This document shows, in pieces, positions 1 to 5,162 of a stretch of 10,634 bases of DNA. This DNA comes from Candidatus Woesearchaeota archaeon. Lineage in GTDB: Archaea > Nanobdellota > Nanobdellia > Woesearchaeales > SM23-78. Position numbers and translations under genes: made by a program. The stretch covers positions 1 through 10,634 of the forward strand of contig JAHWIP010000052.1 of the NCBI GenBank assembly GCA_019322375.1, read 5' to 3'. Positions within the stretch are counted from its first letter, which is position 1. The number at the start of each line of letters is the position of its first letter. The notes under the pieces were generated by a model, which saw only the letters and a program-made list of their open reading frames with translations, was not told where the DNA came from and searched no databases.

Positions 1-63
1 CATTCTTAACCACCTTTTTCTTTGATAATATGATAATATGTGCATTCTCATATATAAATCTTT
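1..63 (-). promoter_or_regulatory. Promoter, ribosome site and start codon of a gene leaving the left edge
   Basis: Read on the minus strand, this stretch has a BRE/TATA-like AAAGATTTATATA (about 51-63). About 38 bases further on it has AAGGTGGT (about 11-18), then an ATG at 3-1. The GGTG-type ribosome site sits about 5 bases before the ATG, and the expected transcription start about 25 bases after the TATA box falls near position 28. Only the start codon of the gene is inside the window, so its product cannot be named. It points the same way as the TFE gene but has its own promoter. Confidence 0.7.
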
Positions 64-112
64 CTATTTTTTACTATTGATAAGTTGTTAATACTCAATT
101 TAATCAAAGAAA

Positions 113-745
113 TCAGCAAATCCTCTTCTTGCTCTCCAGTTCTTTGAGCTGCTCTTTTATAAACTCCTGGGTTCTTGTATTATCCTGCTCATTCATCAGG
201 GTTCCGCACTCAGGACACTTGAAATTAAACTCCATGGACTTTTCAAAAGGCATTCTTACACAGGCATTCCTGCACATGTAAAAAGTGTGTTTTTGCTCTT
301 TTTCAAGCCTTTCTTTGAGCTTAGAAATCTTAGAAATCCTGATTTTCTCACCAAGATAAGGTGTCATGTGCTCATTAAAATCCCAGTAACAGATATACCA
401 GCCTTTTATCCTGTCCTTTTTCCTTATAAAAGAGACTATGTTGAACTCTAAAAGCCTGTATAATAAGTTTCTTACCAGGTGTATTTCCATATCAAGCTCT
501 TCTGCGATTATAAACTCAGATATCTGGTTTTTTCCTTTTAAATAGAAGATTATGGGAAGAGCTTCCTCTCCTACCAGCTCTGTAACCACATACTTGATTA
601 GATTCTCAGTAATCTTCTTTTTCTTAGAAACTGGTTTACCCTTGTGATCAGTAAAAATGAAAGAATTATCAATTACTCTGACATGGCGTTCTACATGCAC
701 GCCGTCCTCAAGAGTAAATAGCTTTCTCACGTCTGTTTCTATCAT
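113..745 (-). CDS. tfe: Archaeal transcription factor E (TFE-alpha)
   Basis: This is the archaeal homologue of the large TFIIE subunit. In the family it binds RNA polymerase near the clamp and helps open promoter DNA with TBP and TFB. Residues about 45-125 of 210 form the extended winged helix. Residues about 155-183 form a zinc ribbon with C158, C162, C177 and C180 (the last two in CPECG), including the typical acidic/aromatic stretch after the first Cys pair. A charged C-terminal helix follows. Two things are odd: the first pair is spaced C-x3-C rather than the usual C-x2-C, and about 44 residues precede the winged helix, whereas TFE normally starts almost directly with it. The ATG at 745 is supported by a six-G ribosome site 7 bases upstream. 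Family assignment is confident; the role of the N-terminal extension is unknown. Confidence 0.9.
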   Translation of the reverse strand: MIETDVRKLFTLEDGVHVERHVRVIDNSFIFTDHKGKPVSKKKKITENLIKYVVTELVGEEALPIIFYLKGKNQISEFIIAEELDMEIHLVRNLLYRLLEFNIVSFIRKKDRIKGWYICYWDFNEHMTPYLGEKIRISKISKLKERLEKEQKHTFYMCRNACVRMPFEKSMEFNFKCPECGTLMNEQDNTRTQEFIKEQLKELESKKRIC

Positions 746-820
746 ATTATTTCCCCCCGAAAAACGATCCTAAAAATCGCCTTACTCTATTCCTGGGATT
801 TGGTCTTTATAAATCTTTTG
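746..820 (-). promoter_or_regulatory. tfe promoter and ribosome binding site
   Basis: On the minus strand AAAGATTTATAAAG (TATA core TTTATAAA at 806-813) gives an expected transcription start near 782. The leader of roughly 35-40 bases contains GGGGGG at 753-758, 7 bases before the ATG at 745. The ribosome site fixes the chosen start. Confidence 0.7.
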
Positions 821-860
821 TTTTTAATATACTTAAATGTAAACTGGATTTCCTCTATAA

Positions 861-921
861 GAGCAAGTAATACATCTTTTTATTATGAACAAGTAATGAT
901 TAAAAAAGAACAACTAATGCA
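861..921. repeat. Three imperfect direct repeats, possible operator
   Basis: GAGCAAGTAATACA (861-874), GAACAAGTAATGAT (887-900) and GAACAACTAATGCA (908-921) resemble each other and lie just upstream of the TATA box of the 54-residue membrane protein. Their position would suit binding of an activator or repressor, but A+T-rich DNA produces such matches by chance, so support is weak. Confidence 0.25.
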
Positions 922-924
922 AAT

Positions 925-999
925 CCAAAAACTTTAAATAATCAAAGCTTAATAGAATAATAAAATTAGAAAAAAGAATCTTTGTTTGGGGGTGAAAGT
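925..999 (+). promoter_or_regulatory. Promoter and ribosome site of the small membrane protein
   Basis: CCAAAAACTTTAAATA (925-940) looks like a BRE plus TATA box, with an expected start near 965. GGGGGTG at 988-994 is a strong ribosome site 5 bases before the GTG at 1000. It decides in favour of that GTG over the in-frame TTG at 982, which would lie upstream of the ribosome site. Confidence 0.6.
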
Positions 1000-1164
1000 G
1001 TGAAGAACTGTCCTATGTGGATAAGCTGGATTGTGCTTATAATAGGTATTTTATACCTGATAAGCGACATACTAACCTGGGGTCCTTTTTGGTGGGACCT
1101 TAACTGGTGGACAGCAGTCTTTTTAATCCTTGGCTTGGCTGGCATAAGCAAGAAAAGGAAATAA
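1000..1164 (+). CDS. Small two-helix membrane protein, Trp-rich
   Basis: This is a 54-residue protein starting at GTG. It opens MKNCPMW, runs into a hydrophobic helix (about residues 7-27), has a short tryptophan-rich loop with WWDLNWW, and then a second hydrophobic helix (about 36-49) before a basic tail ending KKRK. By the positive-inside rule the C-terminus would face the cytoplasm; with two helices the N-terminus would too. From memory, similar CPMW-type small proteins with a Trp-rich loop are common in archaea, but I know of no assigned function. It has its own promoter and ribosome site and does not overlap its neighbours, so it is probably expressed alone. No catalytic residues are visible. 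Coding status is well supported; function is unknown. Confidence 0.7.
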   Translation: MKNCPMWISWIVLIIGILYLISDILTWGPFWWDLNWWTAVFLILGLAGISKKRK

Positions 1165-1216
1165 AGCAGGATAAAGCTCTGGCTTAATAAGAGTTAGAAA
1201 AAGAGTATTATCCAAC

Positions 1217-1230
1217 ACAAAATATTTTGT
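1217..1230. promoter_or_regulatory. Perfect 14-base palindrome upstream of proS
   Basis: ACAAAATATTTTGT is a perfect palindrome about 40 bases before the proS start. It could be a dimeric repressor site, or its core could act as a TATA-like element. No better TATA box is seen for proS: the weak AGGGA at 1253-1257 and an ATTTTAATC near 1242-1250 are the only other candidates. Confidence 0.3.
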
Positions 1231-1270
1231 AAAATAAAATTCATTTTAATCAAGGGATAAGTGCTTAAAA

Positions 1271-2815
1271 ATGGTGGTTAGAAAAAGGAAAATTAAAATA
1301 AGAATAGCAAGAAAGAAGAAAAAGGCCAGAAAAGGTGTTAAAAAACCTATAATAGCTGAAAAAATTGATAAAAAATCAGAATTAGGTATTACTGCAGATA
1401 AAAAAGACAATTTCAGTGAATGGTACACTCAAACAATTCAAAAAGCAGAATTAATAGAGTACAGCCCTGTTTCTGGATGCATGGTAATAAGGCCTTATGC
1501 TTATGCTATATGGGAAGCTGTGCAGGATTTCATGGATAAGGAGATAAAAAAGATGGGCATACAAAATGCTTATTTCCCATTATTCATACCTGAGAGCCTG
1601 TTAAAAAAAGAGCAAGAGCATGTAGAGGGGTTTAACCCTGAGGTAGCCTGGGTAACAGAGCACGGCACTACCAAGTTTGAGGAAAGGCTGGCTGTTAGAC
1701 CTACAAGTGAAACAATTATGTATGATTCTTATAAGAAATGGATTAGATCATACAAGGACCTGCCTCTTAGGCTTAACCAGTGGAACAGTGTTGTAAGGTG
1801 GGAGTTCAAGCACCCAGTGCCTTTTTTAAGAACAAGAGAATTCTTATGGCAGGAAGGGCACACAGCCTTTGCAACTCGTAAAGAAGCTGAAAAAGAAGTA
1901 CTAGACATACTTGACCTTTATGCAAGAACATATGAAGAATTATTTGCAGTGCCAGTGCTCAAAGGCAAAAAAACAGATAATGAGAAGTTTGCAGGAGCAG
2001 TTTATACCTATAGTGTGGAAAACTTTATGCCTAATGGTAAAGCAATACAAGGATGCACCTCGCATTTTCTAGGGCAAAACTTTTCAAAAGCCTTTGACAT
2101 TACCTTCTTAGACAAGCAAGGCAACAAGCAGTATGTATATCAAAACTCATGGGGGTTTGCAACCAGAAGCATAGGCATAATGATAGCTGTTCATGGAGAT
2201 GAAAAAGGCTTGGTAGTGCCTCCAAGAATAGCGCCCACGCACATAGTGATTATTCCTATCTTGTTCAGCAATAAGCCAAGCACTAATGAGAAAATACTTA
2301 GAACAGCAAAAAAGATTAAAAAAGAACTAAAAACAATGAGAGTGGAGCTTGATGACAGGCCTGATTACAGCCCTGGTTTTAAGTTTAATTACTGGGAGCT
2401 GAGAGGAGTGCCTCTGAGAATAGAGATAGGGCCTAAAGACTTAGAAAAAAAGCAAGTTGTTAGTGTAAGAAGAGATACAGGGATTAAAGAAGCAGTTCCT
2501 ATAGAAGAACTTGCTGTCAGAACCATTAAGATTCTTGGTGATATACAGGATAATCTTTATAACAAAGCAAAAAAGTTCTTGGATAAGAGCATTGTAAAGG
2601 TTAAATCAATGAGTGAGTTTAAAAAAGCCATAAATAAAGGAAAAATAGCCTTTGCTCCCTGGTGCAACACCAAGAAATGCGAAGATGATATAAAAGACAA
2701 GACAGGAGCCAAGAGCCTTAATATTCCATTTAAACAGCCAACCATAAGAGTTAAGTGTTTCTGCGGGTGTGGTAAAAAAGCAGAGAAAATGATTTATTTT
2801 GCAAGGAGTTACTGA
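1271..2815 (+). CDS. proS: Prolyl-tRNA synthetase, archaeal/eukaryotic type
   Basis: This class II enzyme charges tRNA-Pro with proline in the cytoplasm. In order along 514 residues it shows FSEWY (48-52), motif 1 around GCMVIRPYAYAIWE (69-82), the proline-pocket AVRPTSET (141-148), motif 2 RWE...LRTREFLWQEGHTA (176-199), the GCTSH element (261-265), and motif 3 SWGFATRSIG (293-302). The anticodon-binding domain starts near 322. The C-terminal zinc domain has C465, C470, C496, C498 and C500, and the protein ends in the Tyr typical of this subtype. No bacterial editing insertion is present. The odd part is residues 1-45, a Lys/Arg-rich extension before the normal start; the next in-frame ATG (residue 71) is already inside motif 1, so the extension must be translated. 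The ribosome site is weak (AGGGA, 13 bases away). Confidence 0.95.
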   Translation: MVVRKRKIKIRIARKKKKARKGVKKPIIAEKIDKKSELGITADKKDNFSEWYTQTIQKAELIEYSPVSGCMVIRPYAYAIWEAVQDFMDKEIKKMGIQNAYFPLFIPESLLKKEQEHVEGFNPEVAWVTEHGTTKFEERLAVRPTSETIMYDSYKKWIRSYKDLPLRLNQWNSVVRWEFKHPVPFLRTREFLWQEGHTAFATRKEAEKEVLDILDLYARTYEELFAVPVLKGKKTDNEKFAGAVYTYSVENFMPNGKAIQGCTSHFLGQNFSKAFDITFLDKQGNKQYVYQNSWGFATRSIGIMIAVHGDEKGLVVPPRIAPTHIVIIPILFSNKPSTNEKILRTAKKIKKELKTMRVELDDRPDYSPGFKFNYWELRGVPLRIEIGPKDLEKKQVVSVRRDTGIKEAVPIEELAVRTIKILGDIQDNLYNKAKKFLDKSIVKVKSMSEFKKAINKGKIAFAPWCNTKKCEDDIKDKTGAKSLNIPFKQPTIRVKCFCGCGKKAEKMIYFARSY

Positions 2816-2825
2816 TTCTTACTAG

Positions 2826-2832
2826 AAAAAAA
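2826..2832 (-). terminator. T7 tract ending the CAU tRNA gene
   Basis: Seven T residues on the minus strand follow the discriminator base A73 (2833) directly. Oligo-T tracts are the usual archaeal terminator signal. There are also only 17 bases between this tRNA and the convergent proS stop, so termination here would limit collision. Confidence 0.65.
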
Positions 2833-2846
2833 TGTCGGTGGAGGGA

Positions 2847-2877
2847 ACCTCAGAAAAACTAGCTTAACAGCTTCTCT
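2847..2877 (-). other. tRNA intron 2, T loop position 59/60 (31 bases)
   Basis: Without removing these 31 bases no T loop closes. The bulge-helix-bulge is convincing. The T stem GAGGG/CCCUC forms the exon helix and UUCA (54-57) pairs with UGAG (2852-2849) as the 4-pair central helix. The bulges are AA^A and GU^U, and the intron helix GAGAAGCU/AGUUUUUC has 8 pairs (2876-2869 with 2860-2853, two of them G-U) closing an 8-base loop. Confidence 0.85.
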
Positions 2878-2899
2878 TTTGAACCCTCGACTTCCACGT

Positions 2900-2951
2900 T
2901 TCTTAGGTTAGAGTCGAGTTAATCATTGCTTTTCAGCTCATTGCTCAACCA
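2900..2951 (-). other. tRNA intron 1, position 37/38 (52 bases)
   Basis: A bulge-helix-bulge can be drawn. Exon stem CCACG/CGTGG is followed by a 4-pair central helix CUCA/UAAG with one C-A mismatch. The 3-base bulges are UA^U and AA^A at the two cuts, and the intron helix is GGUU/AACC (2950-2947 with 2909-2906). This is the standard archaeal location, so the splicing endonuclease should cut it. Confidence 0.85.
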
Positions 2952-3015
2952 TATGAGCGTGGCGCTCTAACCAGGCTAAACTACACCGACAATGAATTAA
3001 AAAGAAAAAATGAGG

Positions 3016-3025
3016 TTATAAAAAG
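3016..3025 (-). promoter_or_regulatory. TATA box of the CAU tRNA
   Basis: CTTTTTATAA on the minus strand is centred about 28-30 bases before tRNA base 1 (2990), the normal archaeal distance. It overlaps the TAA stop of the HIT gene (3018-3016), so the tRNA can be transcribed independently of the upstream operon. Confidence 0.55.
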
Positions 3026-3525
3026 TTTTTTATTTTCTTCATCACCTCTTCCATCTCCCCTTCCTTGTAATCTTTTTTAGGCCAGTGCTTACAACCATCG
3101 CCAGAGAACCTTGGGATTATATGGAAATGAGCATGGTCTACTAGCTGGCCTGCTACTCTGCCATTATTCATGCCCAGGTTAAAGCCCTCAGCTTTGGTTG
3201 CTTTGACAACTGCTTTTGCAACTTTTTTTATGAACTCTAATAGATCGGTTTCTTCTGCTTTTGGAAAGTCTAACAGGTTTTTGCAGTGAAGCTTAGGGAT
3301 AACCAAGGCGTGGCCTGGATTTACAGGAGCAATGTCAAGAAAGGCTAAGAACTCGTTATCCTCATAAATTTTGTTAGAAGGGATTTCTCCTTTCACAATT
3401 TTGCAAAATATGCAACCTTTGGTTGCATGCTCAGAAATCTTTGATTTCAACAAATCTTGATTTGTTGAACCTGCAAAATCAAGTTTTGCAGATTTCTGTT
3501 GGATGCAGTCTTTTTCACTCACCAT
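3016..3525 (-). CDS. HIT-family (HINT-like) nucleotide-binding protein with inserted palindromic element
   Basis: HIT proteins hydrolyse nucleoside phosphoramidates or related nucleotides through a histidine triad. Here the triad is H131, H133 and H135 in HAHFHIIPRF, near residue 131 of 169. CIFC (38-41) supplies two Cys that, with H80 and a triad-region His, bind zinc in many microbial members. GEIPS and NPGH (69-72) are also typical. Residues 9-37 are foreign to the family: they are encoded by a 93-base palindromic insert that kept the frame. Deleting 31 codons joins KDCI to FCKIVKGEIPS, a normal HIT start, and gives 138 residues, an ordinary length. The ATG overlaps the end of the HAD gene by 11 bases, which suggests translational coupling. 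Whether the extra segment impairs the protein is unknown; the catalytic core looks complete. Confidence 0.9.
   Translation of the reverse strand: MVSEKDCIQQKSAKLDFAGSTNQDLLKSKISEHATKGCIFCKIVKGEIPSNKIYEDNEFLAFLDIAPVNPGHALVIPKLHCKNLLDFPKAEETDLLEFIKKVAKAVVKATKAEGFNLGMNNGRVAGQLVDHAHFHIIPRFSGDGCKHWPKKDYKEGEMEEVMKKIKNFL
3410..3507. repeat. Palindromic element inserted in frame in the HIT gene
   Basis: Four successive palindromes lie here: ATGCAACC-ttt-GGTTGCAT (3410-3428), GAAATC-ttt-GATTTC (3434-3448), an 11-pair stem with a TT loop (3446-3469), and CTGCAAAA-tcaag-TTTTGCAG (3471-3491). In an alternative fold AGAAATC (3433-3439) pairs with GATTTCT (3491-3497), and TGCAT (3424-3428) pairs with ATGCA (3503-3507), enclosing the inner hairpins. 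ATGCA at 3410-3414 and 3503-3507 is a direct repeat exactly 93 bases (31 codons) apart and reads Cys-Ile in the protein at both ends. That suits an insertion with a short target duplication. No second copy is seen in this window. Confidence 0.75.
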
Positions 3526-4234
3526 TTTGACTTTTTTCCTTATCCCTTACCTGCTGCTCTTCCTCTCCTTTAACTATAAAGTCATCTAACTCTTCTTTCT
3601 CTATCAAATCCTTTAATTCTCTTAGATTAACAATCTTTGGAGTGAATTCTCTCTTATTCCTTCTGTCCAGTAAGATTGCTTTTATGCCTGCTCCTCTTGC
3701 TCCTAATATATCTGTGGGTATTGAGTCGCCCATCATCAGGACTTCTTCTGGTTTTAGTTTTAATTTTTTTAATAACTTCTTGAACATCTTAGGATCTGTT
3801 TTTAACAAGCCATCCTCATATGAGAACTCTTCTGCATCAAAGTACTTATTAAGCTCATACTTCTCAATAACCCTGGCAATGGTTGGAGGAGTGTTTGCTA
3901 TAAGCCCTATTTTTATTTTTTTTTCTTTTAAATAATCAAGTATTTCCATTGTTTCCAGAAAAGGCTTTGCTAATAATTCATTCTTGTTCCACATACCAAC
4001 CAGTTTTTCAATAATAAAATCCCTTGGTTCAAGCTCAAACTCCTTGCAAACAGCAGTAAAGGCTTCGTTTAAATCCTTGAACTCCTTGGTCATAAAAGCT
4101 CTCTCAAACCTCACAATAAAGTCTTTAAAAGGCATTCTAAGATGAAGAATATACCTTGCCTGCCTAACAGGGCTAGGAAAAATACCATTCTCAACCAAAG
4201 TACCCCAAAAATCAAACAAAACCCCTTTTACCAT
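3515..4234 (-). CDS. HAD-superfamily hydrolase
   Basis: This 239-residue Rossmann-type haloacid dehalogenase-like protein is probably a small-molecule phosphatase. Motif I is VLFDFWGTL with the nucleophile D8. The usual second Asp, which acts as acid/base in phosphatases, is W10, as in members whose motif I lacks that Asp. A helical cap spans about residues 15-90, motif II is LIANT (111-115), the motif III lysine is probably K145 in LLKTDPKMF, and motif IV is GDSIPTD (169-175), followed by GARGAG. The C-terminus is a charged tail (about 222-239) that overlaps the HIT start, so the two genes form an operon. The start has no ribosome site and lies about 27 bases from a TATA box, so the message is probably leaderless. 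The substrate cannot be told. Confidence 0.85.
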   Translation of the reverse strand: MVKGVLFDFWGTLVENGIFPSPVRQARYILHLRMPFKDFIVRFERAFMTKEFKDLNEAFTAVCKEFELEPRDFIIEKLVGMWNKNELLAKPFLETMEILDYLKEKKIKIGLIANTPPTIARVIEKYELNKYFDAEEFSYEDGLLKTDPKMFKKLLKKLKLKPEEVLMMGDSIPTDILGARGAGIKAILLDRRNKREFTPKIVNLRELKDLIEKEELDDFIVKGEEEQQVRDKEKSQNGE

Positions 4235-4268
4235 GGTAAACGAGAACGAGAAATGATTTATAAAAGTT
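4235..4268 (-). promoter_or_regulatory. Leaderless promoter of the HAD-HIT operon
   Basis: ACTTTTATAAATC on the minus strand (TATA core about 4257-4266) is centred about 27 bases before the A of the HAD ATG (4234). No GGAGG-like sequence lies between them. Transcription should therefore start at or within a base or two of the ATG. The box lies just downstream of the hydrolase stop (4273). Confidence 0.65.
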
Positions 4269-4272
4269 GTTC

Positions 4273-5037
4273 TTATTTTGAGTGCTTGACAATGAAGTCA
4301 AAAATTAACTCCACTGCTTTTTCAGCTTCTGCTGGATTAGAAAAATGATGCCCTGCTCCTTTTATTATTTCTAATTTACAATCAGGGATTATTCTTGCTG
4401 TTTTTTTGCTCTGCTCAAGAGGAACATTCACATCAGCATCACCATGAACAATTATTGTAGGAATATCAATCTTTTCTGCTGCTTTATATCCATCAACATT
4501 TTCAGAATCTTCAAAAAAAGAATAGTTTAATCTCATCTTCCCCTGCTTAGAACTAATATAATAAGTATATCCTTTTTTCTTCCAATCATTAATTTCTGTG
4601 TTGGTAATCTGAGCAACTATTTTACCCAGGTAATCAGAAACAGGAGCTCTTAATCCTAAAACAAACAAGTCATTGGATTTTGAAGCAGTTAAAATGCTGG
4701 CCATGCCGCCAAAACTAGAACCTATAAGCCCGAATTTAGAATAACCTTGTTTTTTCAAGAAATCAATAGCATTTAATATGTCATCAACAGCTTCAGATAT
4801 TGTTATATCCTCAAACTTGCCTTGGCTTTCTCCATGTCCAAAAAAATCAAATCTAAAAGTAGAAATGCTCTTTTCATTAAACATTGTTTCCAGCTTTGTA
4901 TAAGTAGGTGCATCTTTGCTTGAACTAAAACCATGGCAAAGAATAATCATAGGTTTTTTCCTGTCATCAGTCGGGTTTGACAGTATTCCAACCAGTTTTT
5001 GTCCTTTGCTGTTATTGAAAGTTAGTTTTTGTTTCAT
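4273..5037 (-). CDS. Alpha/beta hydrolase (esterase-like)
   Basis: This 254-residue serine hydrolase is of the single-domain esterase/thioesterase type. The oxyanion loop is CHGFSSS (34-40). FDFFGHGES (63-71) is typical of the family. The nucleophile elbow is GSSFGG with S108, the acid is probably D202 in HGDADVNVP, and the base is H230 in GAGHHF; all three are correctly ordered. A lid-like insertion spans about 135-185. The overall pattern resembles cinnamoyl/feruloyl-esterase-like and acyl-hydrolase members, but the substrate cannot be assigned. There is no signal peptide, so it should be cytoplasmic. The start lies only 4 bases after the 3' end of tRNA-Ala on the same strand, with no room for a promoter or ribosome site of its own. 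An ATG at 5042 is not usable because it hits TGA after one codon. Confidence 0.9.
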   Translation of the reverse strand: MKQKLTFNNSKGQKLVGILSNPTDDRKKPMIILCHGFSSSKDAPTYTKLETMFNEKSISTFRFDFFGHGESQGKFEDITISEAVDDILNAIDFLKKQGYSKFGLIGSSFGGMASILTASKSNDLFVLGLRAPVSDYLGKIVAQITNTEINDWKKKGYTYYISSKQGKMRLNYSFFEDSENVDGYKAAEKIDIPTIIVHGDADVNVPLEQSKKTARIIPDCKLEIIKGAGHHFSNPAEAEKAVELIFDFIVKHSK

Positions 5038-5041
5038 TTCA

Positions 5042-5142
5042 TGGACCCTGCGGGACTTTCGCCAGGATTAATTCTCTCCTGCTTCGAACCCGCGGCCTCA
5101 CCCTAGCCAAGGGCGCACTCTACCGAGCTGAGCTAAGGGCCC
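5042..5142 (-). tRNA. tRNA-Ala (anticodon GGC) with a T-loop intron
   Basis: The exons 5142-5083 and 5055-5042 give a 74-base tRNA. The acceptor is GGGCCCT/AGGGTCC with the G3-U70 pair that marks alanine, and A73. The D stem is GCTC/GAGT, the anticodon stem is CGCCC/GGGTG around TTGGCTA (anticodon GGC), the variable loop is AGGCC, and the T stem is GCGGG/CCCGC around TTCGAAT. Identity element and anticodon agree, so the isotype is firm. There is no intron in the anticodon loop and no encoded CCA. Odd points are T at position 37, where nearly all tRNAs have a purine, and the 27-base intron at 59/60. The hydrolase ATG follows 4 bases after A73. Confidence 0.92.
5056..5082 (-). other. tRNA-Ala intron, T loop position 59/60 (27 bases)
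   Basis: The T stem GCGGG/CCCGC is the exon helix. UUCG (54-57) pairs perfectly with CGAA (5061-5058) as the 4-pair central helix. The 3-base bulges are AA^G and AG^U, and the intron helix is CAGGA/UCCUG (5081-5077 with 5067-5063), with G5062 left unpaired next to the central helix. Removing 5082-5056 restores a normal 7-base T loop. Confidence 0.85.
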
Positions 5143-5162
5143 AATAAGATTAGTTATTAATC

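Larger units (their letters stand above)
2833..2990 (-). tRNA. tRNA with anticodon CAU (elongator Met, or Ile2), two introns
   Basis: Three exons (2990-2952, 2899-2878, 2846-2833) join into a 75-base cloverleaf with every stem intact. The acceptor is GTCGGTG/CACCGAC with A73. The D stem is GTTT/GAGC, with two G-U pairs. The anticodon stem is CCACG/CGTGG around a CTCATAA loop, the variable loop is 5 bases, and the T stem is GAGGG/CCCTC around TTCAAAT. G1-C72 and the absence of three G-C pairs at the base of the anticodon stem argue against an initiator. CAU can also be tRNA-Ile2 after agmatidine modification, which sequence alone does not settle. No CCA is encoded. Intron 1 is at the common 37/38 site and intron 2 at the rare 59/60 site in the T loop. 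The TATA box is at 3016-3025. Confidence 0.9.

Noticed and set aside
982..999. TTG start at 982 for the small membrane protein.
   Set aside because: The ribosome site GGGGGTG would lie inside the coding region; the GTG at 1000 is correctly spaced behind it.
2833..2990. Initiator tRNA-Met or a tRNA pseudogene.
   Set aside because: G1-C72 and an anticodon stem without three consecutive G-C pairs at the loop argue against an initiator. All stems pair perfectly once the two introns are removed, which argues against a pseudogene.
3410..3507. CRISPR repeats or a transcription terminator.
   Set aside because: The palindromes differ from each other, have no regular spacers, sit inside a continuous reading frame, and are not followed by a T-run in the coding direction.
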